From positions 27,774,739 to 27,838,738 of the forward strand of contig OZ023267.1 of NCBI GenBank assembly GCA_964006375.1: 64,000 bases of DNA, read 5' to 3'. Position 1 is the first letter of the stretch. Every line of letters begins with the position of its first letter. Shown here one piece after another: positions 53,655-64,000 of the stretch. Both the position numbers and the translations under genes were made by a program. This DNA is from Tillus elongatus (lineage: Eukaryota; Arthropoda; Insecta; Coleoptera; Cleridae). The notes beneath the pieces were generated by a model. That model was not told the DNA's origin. It made no database searches and was given only the letters and a program-made list of their open reading frames with translations.

Positions 53655-53777
53655 TAGTAAATTTTCGTTAAGAAAATTCACTAATAGAGAGGTATCGATG
53701 GTGTAACTTTTGGAAAGTTTCTCTAAATGAGCGCAAATTAGGGCCCCTGGAACTAATTTCCTTGGTCAGTTAAAAAG

Positions 53778-53847
<70 letters not shown>

Positions 53848-53965
53848 CCAACCGATAACTCAAAAAATACTTCACTGATTTGGACCAAATTTAGGAAGTA
53901 CCCTATTTTGATAATGGCTTGGATGAGTTCGTTCATGAGATCTTAAGGCCCAATTTCACTTAATA
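53655..53965 (-). mobile_element. HINE 3' half M5 in the IR93a intron
   Basis: Hairpin AGTAAATTTTCG..GAAAATTCACTA, (TA)n at 53777-53843, then ATGTATCCAACCGATAACTC. The 5' half is lost. Confidence 0.65.
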
Positions 53966-54339
53966 TATAATTAAAAAATATTTTTTAAAAGACAATTTCT
54001 CTCAAATTGTTTAAGTGATTGAAACGAATATTTACGACTTAAAAGAACATAGACAGGCGTGGTTGTGTACCAATTTTCCAGTCTTTTAATCTAACAAAAA
54101 TAAAGTTATTCGAAATTGATAATAAAATAATTCTTGACATTAGTTCAGATTCTGTAATGCAATATGTACAATGTTGGTCAAAGGCAGATGACCTTATCTG
54201 TACTGCTATGCTATTTAAATAAAGCGTAGACAAATAATGCAAGATTTAAGAATGGGGAACATTATGAGAGATACGACAGGGACGCCATCTCGGTGCGGAA
54301 TCAGGTAGTTTGTTGTCATAATAGCTCTAGTTAACACAA

Positions 54340-54417
<78 letters not shown>

Positions 54418-54735
54418 AGCTTGTGTACAATATGCAACCAACTAACAATTTTGTAAATTGTCAGCACTAGACCATTTCTTTCCTGATACTGAGACAGTGT
54501 TCGCGTCCAAAAGCGCTAAATTTTAGCACTCGACTGCAAGCGGCTTGATACCTATGGAAAATTTGAAGAAAATGAAACTAGATATCTAATATAAAGTGCA
54601 TACATACCTAGTTTAAATTATATAAACAGATGTTTAGGATAAATTATTAAAATTTAAATTTCAAAATTTTGTATTGTTTATATTTATTTTATTTTCAAAA
54701 TGTATGTATACAGCAAGTAAATAAGTGTTGAAAAG
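53966..54735. other. Intron DNA with (TA)n
   Basis: Part of the 2966-nt IR93a intron (53263-56228). Holds (TA)n at 54345-54416. Otherwise no recognised element. Confidence 0.5.
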
Positions 54736-56178
54736 AGTTTAAGTGCGTTATGGTAGCGAATTTTCATAAATATACTTCAAATGGTGATCTCAATTTCTCA
54801 TTAAACTAGATTAAACTTCAGTTTTGATACATAGTAAAACCTATATAAAAGCAGCGTGGATACTAAATTTAAAGAATAACACAATGAGCTTCACAGATAA
54901 TTACAAATTTGTTTTAGGAAACTTTTTTGTTATTTTGTTTGCAGAAACTGGTTCGATGGTGTTGATTAAAACGGATCATTCAACCGATTAATATAGAAAA
55001 AGACTCAAATTAATTCCGTTTGGAAACTAATAATTACATTTTCGGTGAATTTGCAGATTAGCACAAGGGGGGTGTTTTTAAAAATCTTTTCAAAAACATG
55101 CTTAGAACCCCTATCGGGATTCCCAAACTACAAGAAATTTCTTGCAAACAGCCCACAAGAAAGTTACGGGGCCAGGAGTGAATAGGACGGGGAAGATAAG
55201 AAGGAAATGTGAGCTAAAAGTGCGAAAGAAACAACTTAGTTCGACTTCTATAAGGTGCCTTTATCCCATTTTGTAGCTACACCTCTTTAAAATCCCGTTT
55301 ACCATGCGCAGAACCTCTATATTCACCGCAGGTCCCGTAAGTTTCTTTGGGGTTGTTCCCAAGAAACTTTTCTTGTTTACATTTTTCTTGTTTATGTATT
55401 AAGAGTGATTGTAGGCATGCAGAAGGGAAAGGAAAACCCCTGCGACGAAGCAGGGAGTCAAGATTTTCAATCTATGTTTTAATTGTTATTTCATTTCATT
55501 TAAAAAATATTTTTCCAAAAATGATTTTGATGTTGCACATTTTATCATTTTCATAAAGTATGGATACAGCAACAGTAAATAAGTGTTGACAAGGGTCTGG
55601 GTGCAGCAAGCATGTAATGGTAGAGAATTTTCGTAAGAATATTTCAAATCCGATAACTAAATACATATCTCATTAAGCTAGAACCTTAAAGCTTGAAACA
55701 TTCTAACACCCAAGTAAACGCAGCGTGGGTAAATTAAAGAAAAATAACAATGACCTTCGCGGATAACTACAAATTTGTTTAATTTTTTTTTTGGATATTT
55801 ATTGTTTGCAAAAACTAGTTACATTGGGTTGACTAAAACAAACGCCTCCAAGCAATTAATAGGAAAAAATACCTGCCATATTTATAATTTGGGAGGTACA
55901 TTTGCTTTGTAGATAAATATTTTTTTTCTAAAAAACTTTTGTGACTAATGAAATTTGTAACACAATTTATACCTACATATTTTACCTAGGACCAAATTTT
56001 AATTTTCCAGCTCCATACAAAATATACATTTTTTCAAATAATCGCTAACTGGGACTCTAAAACCGATCTCCAAGGTCCACTTAAATTTAAAGAATTAGGT
56101 TTAATCATATATCTTACTAAGAGTGTACAATTCTTATGAAAATTCACTACTATAACGCACCTGCTGCGTCCCGAACTT
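54736..56178 (+). mobile_element. Diverged HINE 5' units in the IR93a intron
   Basis: AGTGCGTTATGGTAGCGAAT at about 54743 and GTCTGGGTGCAGCAAGCATG at about 55595 mark two 5' ends. The inverted end CACTACTATAACGCACCTGC lies at 56140-56170. Internal sequence is poorly conserved with the main family. A GCGCAGAACCTCTATATTC segment between is unassigned. Confidence 0.5.
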
Positions 56179-56228
56179 TTTTATTTTTTTCTGCTGTTCT
56201 GAAATTATAACATTTTTATTGTTTTCAG

Positions 56229-56565
56229 GAAGCTAATTTAACGGCTGCGTTTCTACCTGTGTTGCCGGATTTTTACAATTTGACCACCTATTCACCCAGT
56301 TTAGATATGGGGGTCTGGGTAGCTATGATGAAAAGACCAAAGGAATCGGCTACTGGTTCAGGACTTTTGGCACCGTTTACTTTGGCAGTGTGGATGTTGA
56401 TTCTGGTTTCGCTCCTTGTAGTTGGACCTATAATATATTTGCTGATTCTTCTAAAAGCAAAAATATGTAAGGAAGATAATGACGTCGTATTCTCATTACA
56501 ATCATGTGTATGGTTCGTATATGGAGCCTTACTGAAGCAGGGAACGACTTTAAGTCCGACAACAG
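56229..56565 (+). CDS. Ir93a: IR93a-like, exon with first membrane helix and pore loop
   Basis: 337 nt, acceptor TGTTTTCAG, donor GTAAGC, phase 0 in, 1 out. Residues run from EANLTAAFLPVLPDFYNLTT through MGVWVAMMKRPKESATGSGL and LLAPF, then the first transmembrane segment (TLAVWMLILVSLLVVGPIIY) and the pore region (VVFSLQSCVWFVYGALLKQG). The RPxESATGSGLLAPF signature is the strongest pointer to IR93a. This part forms the end of S1 and the ion path. Confidence 0.88.
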
Positions 56566-58674
56566 GTAAGCAAATTGCCAATTATTTGTTGCTTATTTCA
56601 AATCTGTTATTCGATATTTGTGCATTTCTCTTCTTCGTGTAAAACCAACTGTTTTGTCAGTATTTATATTGACTGTTGTCTACTTTGCCAAGGTTGGCAA
56701 TACTGGGGGGAACTATTATATTGTCAGTCATCTTGTGCGTGATATAATGACTTACAAGAGATATGATCTTGCGAATATGCCACGCCATTTCTATGACGTC
56801 ATGTGGTGAGTGAAAAATAGGCGCTATCATTTGAATGTAAACACTTTCGAATACCAATTCACTCTTCTACGGTTTTTTTCAGAGTTTGCAACTTTTCGGT
56901 TATTGTAGTGATTAATTTTCAAGTTTGATCTTTGTAGGTGCGATAGCTTGGCTGTTAAAAGTTGGAGTTAGGAGCAAAAATAAGAGCTGTGTTTTGTAAT
57001 GTGTTTGCATTTAATATAAGATTAAACATGCTTTGTGCTGTTCACGGGTGTAATTAGGACAATCAGCCATACAACTTTGCCAGAGATATACTTTTTTTTA
57101 TTTCCTGCCGAAAATACGATGATAGACGTGTGGGAACAACTTTTGGGTGATGAATAAAAATGCTTTTTCTTTTCAAACAGATATTTCTATTCCTTGTCCC
57201 GACGCGTTTCGACCCTTTTTAACAGGTCATCCTCAGGGCAACCTAGAATTTACAAAAGGCTTGTCAGAAAAACTGAGTTTTCCGGTAGGCTACTTCTGAG
57301 AGGGTACAGCACAGGAATACTAGATAAAATAAGGTAACAAAAGCTAACCCCAACACTAAGTCAAAAAGTTAAAGGTTAAAAATGTCAAGCTACAAAGCTA
57401 TAAAAGATTATAGGTGTACAGTCACAAACTACTACATGCAATAAAATGAAACAAATACAAGTCAAATTGAACTACAAGAAAAGCTAGTTTGTCTTGAGAT
57501 TTTAAATTACAATAAGTCTGGCTCTAAAACTCATAAAAGCTTAAAAATTCTTCAAAAATTCTTTAAAAAACTTGGCAGGGTATTTTTTAAGTTCAAGCTG
57601 AAGACAACAAGAGGAGCGAAAGCAAACAGCACAAACACCAGCAAGCCATGCAGCTGAGAAGAAACTTTCAGAGAACATCAAACTCATTAAATGAATGGGA
57701 AATGAAACAGAGGCGAATTTTTTACTGTTTTATGAATCATGATAAAACGCCGAGATGGTGAACTTATTTACTTGTCTTGTTAAACAGGACTGAAAAACTA
57801 TAGAGTTTAATGTCCAAGGAACATGCTTCACATGTTGTTGTTGGATTGATCCATTGGCATCCGAAGTGTTACTAACTTGGAAAGTAGCAACTTTTATTGA
57901 AATTAAGAATGAATTTTTGTCTCTAAATCTCCAAATCTCTAAATCTCTAAATCTCTAAATCTCTAAATCTCTAAATCTCTAAATCTCTATATATCTAAAT
58001 CTCTAAATCTCTAAATCTCTAAATCTCTAAATCTCTAAATCTCTAAATCTCTAAATCTCTAAATCTCTAAATCTCTAAATCTCTAAATCTCTAAATCTCT
58101 AAATCTCTAAATCTCTAACTCTCTAAATCTCTAAATATCTAAATATCTAAATCTCTTAATATCTAAATCTCTAAATCTACAAATCTCTAAATCTCTAAAT
58201 CTCTAAATCTCTAAATCTCTAAATCTCCAAATCTCCAAGTCTCCAAATCTCCAAATCTCTAAATATCTAAATATCTAAATATCTAAATCTCTAAATCCCT
58301 AAATCTCTTAATCCCTTAATCAAAAATCCAGTACACGCTTCGCACGAGAGACAGAAGGCTACCGTGCTACCATGTCAATATAGCTTGCGCACTGATGGTC
58401 GGCAATCACATGCTAATATGAAATACACGCCGGTCCATCTCTCGCCGGCCGTAATTTTTTATAATGTGAATATATTTGCAAATGAATCGATTCTATTTTC
58501 TAATATTCGCTAATTAAATAGCCAAATAAGTTCGCGCTTCATTACAGCAGGTTCAACTGATGACGCCATTAGTGATTAAACAAGGTTTGGTGTTAAACTA
58601 GATGCTTTATCGCGTTGTACCTTCAGTCTTTACATAAATTACAAAATACGCTGATGTGAAAAATTTTGTTGCAG
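56566..58674 (+). other. IR93a intron with relics and a minisatellite
   Basis: 2109 nt. Around 57020-57150 a frame with LCAVHGCN and FARDILFF resembles the start of a THAP zinc finger, possibly a DNA-transposon relic. A hammerhead-like box lies at 57201-57236. The (CTCTAAAT)n minisatellite fills 57924-58320. DNA between 57245 and 57920 is unassigned. Confidence 0.6.
57924..58320. repeat. (CTCTAAAT)n minisatellite
   Basis: About 50 copies of an 8-bp unit with scattered variants (CTCCAAAT, ATCTAAAT). It lies wholly within the IR93a intron. Confidence 0.9.
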
Positions 58675-59185
58675 ATTCATCCAGAATCCTTTTTGCAACG
58701 TGGTGGATATTTATAACCATCTTGACGGCATTTTATACAGCAAACCTAACAGCTTTTTTGACACTTTCAAAATTTACATTACCAATTAACTCAGCTGAAG
58801 ATATTGGTAGAAAACGATACTCATGGGTAACTAATAAGGGCAATGCAATCGAAGATATAATCAGATCAGAAAACAATGCACTTGATCATTTTGGAGTTTC
58901 CACTTTGAAACCTTTGGGCACGGTTTTAGGTGACTCTCACATATATTCAACTTCAAGCGATGCAGTGATCCTAGAGAAATACGTCCAGAAGAAAGATATG
59001 ATATTCTTAAGGGAGAAGCCCATAGCGGATTTTGTGATGTACGAAAGTTATAAAATGAAGACCAAACAAAACGAGAAGGAAGAAAATCGATGTACGTTTG
59101 TAATGACGAAATTCAACATAACAGCTTATCCAAGAGCTTTTGCTTATTCAAAGAATTTTAAGTATCACCATATATTTGACAACGC
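58675..59185 (+). CDS. Ir93a: IR93a-like, exon with second membrane helix and S2 lobe
   Basis: 511 nt, acceptor TTGTTGCAG, donor GTGAGT. The leftover base completes Asp. The TM segment FATWWIFITILTAFYTANLT leads into AFLTLSKFTLPINSAEDIG, a sequence typical of IR93a. The S2 lobe follows (RYSWVTNKGNAIEDIIRSEN ... DAVILEKYVQKKDMIFLREK ... FAYSKNFKYHHIFDNA). The last helix and cytoplasmic tail must be in a downstream exon; none was found up to 64000. Reading on into the intron gives a false stop after DNA. Confidence 0.9.
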
Positions 59186-59241
59186 GTGAGTATTTTTTGA
59201 GTTAATTTTTTCATGTATAAAATGAATGTGTGTATGGATTT

Positions 59242-60292
59242 ATGTCGACGAGTGGCGGCTCATCAGATAACGCAGGTGAAGCGCTGCTTCACCTATATTT
59301 TTCGGTTAAGCAAAACTTTTTAAATCAAAATCCACCATAATTATTTTTTTGTCACAAATTCATTTGGTACAACTGCATAAAGATGTTTTGTTACGTCGCG
59401 CTGCAGTTGATAATGTATTTTTATAATAATTTATGGTACGATATAATTTGCATGCCTGCCCCTGATCACCGCCTCAACGCGCAGTGCCTACCTATTGCGG
59501 ACCATAGACCACTGTGGAACGTCAAGCAACTGCGGACTGACTGAGCCAGATTCGTTGGTTTACAAATGCTGCGTCTGCTTTGGGACACTTGCATGAGAGG
59601 TTGCCATGACAATGGGACGCGCACTGGAAGGTTTGGGTCTATTAGTGTTACAAAAAGTGATGCAGAGTTCTGAGCCTGCTTCAAAACTTAGTTTCCGTTG
59701 TTTGTCTAGATTGAGTCAGATCGTCAGAGCGTATTTTTATTTGTACTATGGTGCCGTTAAATGATCTGATATGTGTCACATTTACTGAAAAGCTTGATTT
59801 TTCATGTTTCTTTTTGATAAGTGGAATTGATTTGTTTATTATCACATCTAAAAGAATAATTTCAACATAATAAAGTGTTAGATATAAAATTTCAAGTTAT
59901 AAAAAAAGAGAAGGGCCTTCAATTAAAAAAAAATATGCTTGTAGCCCGTCCCCCTATAAATAGATTTTCATAGGTAATATATTACCGTATTCGTGCGTGT
60001 ACAGTGTCTTCTCATCGAATATTCCTAGTCATTATTCCTGAAATTATTCCTTGTGAAAGATTTCTGATTTAAATACTGAAGTGACAGAAGAACGCGAGAC
60101 CTTGAAAATTTTAAAAATTTTCGTCTGCGGTGCAGAGGGGGGTGTTCGTCTCCCTGAACCCCCATTTTTTTCTCTCTCAGAATTCGCCCGCGGCTTTGCC
60201 GCCCCGATACTACTGCACGATGGACCCCCATTGGTGCCACACGGATTCTGCTTCACCCATTCCCAAAATCACGGGCCGCCACTGATGTCGAG
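59242..60292. mobile_element. Non-autonomous hAT-like element
   Basis: The ends GAGTGGCGGCTC and (complemented) CAGTGGCGGCCC are inverted. The flanks ATGTCGAC (59242-59249) and ATGTCGAG (60285-60292) form an 8-bp duplication with one mismatch, the hAT hallmark. No transposase is visible. Around 60120-60260 a GC-rich block has TTCGCCCGCGGCTTTGCCGC. Confidence 0.7.
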
Positions 60293-60299
60293 GTGTTAG

Positions 60300-60555
60300 A
60301 TTGTTTTGATTTGTCTGAAGAACTTCTGGTGCTAATTTTTTAGTGTTACACTGTATTATAGAATAATTATTCCTTAATTTTTCAGAGTGTATTCTATATA
60401 AAATGTTGCCTTACCAAATTTAGCGTCAATACATATTTTAACTAAAAGTTACAATTTTAGTAAATTCTGGAAATTTTAAAACAATTCTCCATACAAACGC
60501 GGATTTGAGCTTCTAGAACCAATATAGTCTACCGCTTAAAATTAGGAGGTTCGGA

Positions 60556-60643
<88 letters not shown>

Positions 60644-61640
60644 CAAATAAAAAGCGCTAATGGTGTATTTATATTGATTTTTACTAGGACCTCTTGTTTG
60701 ATTAAATGTGATTATTACGACAGTATCTGAAAGAGTCATTTATATGCTTTTTTTGTTATTTCTATACAAAAAATGTTTACAGTAGTTTTTTACATATATT
60801 TCTTTGTGGCAATTGCTGGTATTATTTTGAAATATAGTCATAAAAAATATGAATTATATACATAATATATCGGTCAAGATTGGAGCGATTAACTGTAGGT
60901 CATACAGAAGAAACGTATTACTTTTATATATATTCGACAGTCGGTTACAACTGTTGAATCTAATTATAGTATTAATAATACAGGCGTAAAAAGCTTAAGT
61001 TCGAGTGATCATATTATATTGATTGTAATGTTATTAAGAAGTATTAAACAACATGGCTTAGCAGGCTCTTTATAAAATGAGAAATACATTGTTATACAAC
61101 AAAAATATTGTTGCTTAGATAGCCATGTCGATAGTGCTTTATGTAATTTTTTGCCTAATTTAATTCTTGATATTTTTAAGCGATTTTCGAAGATTAACTT
61201 TTCGTGTATCTACTTTTGTGTTAACCAATTTTTCGTCTGTTAATTATTTTTTTCAACCAGGTATGCTTTTTTTCATGTAACAGAAGCAAAATCGCCAGAT
61301 TCATTATTATTTAGGCACACTTGGAGAACACAAATCATCACAACACATTTAAAAAACCTGGGGATCGTTTCACCAACCAAGTTAGCGTCATCAGAGGATG
61401 AATAATTATAAATATCTTATATTCACAACCATATTTATATTCTCCCTCAGGTAGTCGGTCACTAACGAGTTACGGAGGTTCAACGACACCAAAATTAACA
61501 TATTTCGTTTGGCGGAAATATCTGTGTTCTTTTATTATCTATCGTACATGCTTCTGTCTGTATTTATTTTATAATGTAATCTATCAGGAGACTGCCCGTA
61601 GACGGCGGAGCGAGATTGATACATTTTTTTATTATTACTA
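60300..61640. other. No gene seen; (TA)n and MITE scraps
   Basis: (TA)n at 60559-60640. A MITE end (AGGCACACTTGGAGAACAC) with GATCGTTTCACCAACCAAGT lies at 61305-61400. The last IR93a exon was looked for here and not found. Confidence 0.4.
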
Positions 61641-61647
61641 TATTTAG

Positions 61648-61796
<149 letters not shown>

Positions 61797-61797
61797 T

Positions 61798-62212
61798 TGT
61801 TAACGGGAGCGTTAGGATATTTGGAGGAATAGTGTCGTCGAACTAAGCGTATGAACATCGGTAACGGCTTAATTATAAATTAAATAACTCACAGAGATTT
61901 CAACAATAACATTATAAATAACAACTAAGATGAACCTAATGTCGACTGTTACATCGTGAATCTTAATTGAACAGTCGACATTAGGTTCATCTTAGTTGTT
62001 ATTTATAATGTAACTGTTGAGAAGGACCATGTTAACGGGAGCGTTAGGATATTTGGAGGAATAGGGTCGTCGAACTAAGCGTATTTGAACATCGATAACG
62101 GTTTAATTATAAATTAAACAACTCATAGAAATTTCAACAATAACATTATAAATAACAACTAAGATGAACCTAATGTAGACTGTTACATCGTGAATCTTAA
62201 TTGAACAGTGTT
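61798..62212. repeat. Direct duplication with inverted block, possible LTR relic
   Basis: TGTTAACGGGAGCGTTAGGA starts at 61799 and again at 62033; about 180 bp are shared. Between them AACAGTCGACATTAGGTTCA is the inverse of TGAACCTAATGTCGACTGTT just before. The TGTTA start is compatible with an LTR, but no retroviral-type gene is near. Confidence 0.5.
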
Positions 62213-62515
62213 TTTATGTATATCAATAAACAATATTTATAGTATTCTTAATTAGTTTCCGACCTTCCGAATTGCCGATTTCATCATTCCTAGATACCTT
62301 GCACGTTGCTAATTTGCGTTGTTTACTGTTTACATAACAAATGCAAATCCATACAACTCTGACCTCTAATTATGTGTAATATTTACATTCCTTAGTTTAG
62401 ATAGATTTCTTAATACTAATGTCACTTGTGATTTTACTGATCTTAATTATTATGTTTCCTTGCGATTCTACGGCCCTTCTTAAATTGTCATTGTTCTCTG
62501 AACACATACACACAC

Positions 62516-63654
<1,139 letters not shown>

Positions 63655-63655
<1 letters not shown>

Positions 63656-63875
63656 TTCCCCTGTCTTTCTGTAAGGAGGGTAGGGATCTTTAACTTACCC
63701 GACGGCACGTGCAGATATTCAACTTGCTCAAATACAATGCCCGAACTTCGGTTGATTTTAATATTACAGTATGTACTGAAAAAGTGAAAGGAGAACCCTG
63801 GGATCAAACTCAGTACCCTTCGGTTTAGAGGCACACGTTCTTCCACAGAACCACCGAGTCTCTAATACCCATAAT
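63655..63875 (-). mobile_element. tRNA-derived SINE family B, 3'-shortened
   Basis: The minus-strand head has GGTTCTGTGGAAGAACG and GTTTGATCCCAGGGTTCTCC, then the body as far as TCCCTACCCTCCTTACAGAA. The last third is missing. It abuts the 5' end of a HINE. Confidence 0.7.
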
Positions 63876-64000
63876 ACGGCCATTATTTATTGAACTGAAA
63901 CCGATATAAAAAACTACATGTGTCATAAAACGTAATATATCCTTTGACAGAAAAATAGCTTATATTTTGTTTGAAAGGATGCGCCGTTATACAGGGTGGT
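63876..64000. other. No gene seen
   Basis: AT-rich. The window ends in TACAGGGTGGT, which resembles a transposon end of the TACAGGGTG type. Confidence 0.3.

Noticed and set aside
56259..56809. Continuing the IR93a frame past GTAAGC into 56642
   Set aside because: The splice donor and phase join perfectly to the exon at 58675; the extension loses the family match.

Overview
This is a piece of an animal nuclear genome, almost certainly an insect. The DNA is very AT-rich, genes are split into short exons with canonical GT..AG introns, and most bases belong to decayed transposable elements of types common in arthropods: DD41D mariner-like elements, Jockey- and R2-type LINEs, Penelope-like elements, tRNA-derived SINEs, a hAT relative, and a very abundant Helentron-associated (HINE/DINE-1-like) family with a (TA)n core. 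The species cannot be fixed from the sequence; a beetle or bug would fit.

Host genes. (1) Positions 10591-15197 (+) hold the last two exons of a nose-resistant-to-fluoxetine-6-like membrane acyltransferase. (2) 42727-43392 (+) holds what look like the last exons of a small cysteine-rich protein with a hydrophobic C-terminal tail. (3) 52643-59185 (+) holds four internal exons of an ionotropic receptor best matched to IR93a; its N-terminal part and its last exon(s) lie outside the window or were not found. (4) On the minus strand, 33720-32710 carries a chain of tiny exons (6-68 nt) that joins into one open frame ending in a stop and a poly(A) signal. This is a candidate micro-exon gene and is less certain than the others.

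Layout. 1-8.7 kb: an R2-type LINE (-) broken by a HINE, a (TA)n tract and a tiny retro-insertion; a SINE; Jockey fragments; a Penelope 3' part. 8.7-15.5 kb: a HINE, then nrf-6 exons whose intron holds a LINE with a complete long-TIR mariner nested in it. 15.5-24 kb: a LINE tail, a palindromic element with an XPG-like ORF and a HINE in one arm, Penelope and Jockey copies including one 786-codon ORF. 24-32.4 kb: SINE, tandem MITE array, HINEs, a 435-bp satellite. 32.4-36.3 kb: the micro-exon region, split by HINEs and a foldback element. 37-41 kb: SINE, LINE endonuclease piece, HINEs, a mariner with an intron. 43.5-46.7 kb: a 3.2-kb foldback with tandem arms. 46.7-51.3 kb: LINE and mariner remnants. 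52.6-59.2 kb: IR93a with MITE-, HINE- and minisatellite-filled introns. 59.2-64 kb: a hAT relative, (TA)n tracts, a HINE and SINEs.

The strongest leads are the HINE-like family with recoverable target sites, the mariner intron flanked by a 6-bp direct repeat, the micro-exon chain, the hammerhead-like motifs in three repeat families, and the 125-bp direct repeats around one LINE. All calls come from reading the sequence; no database search was run.
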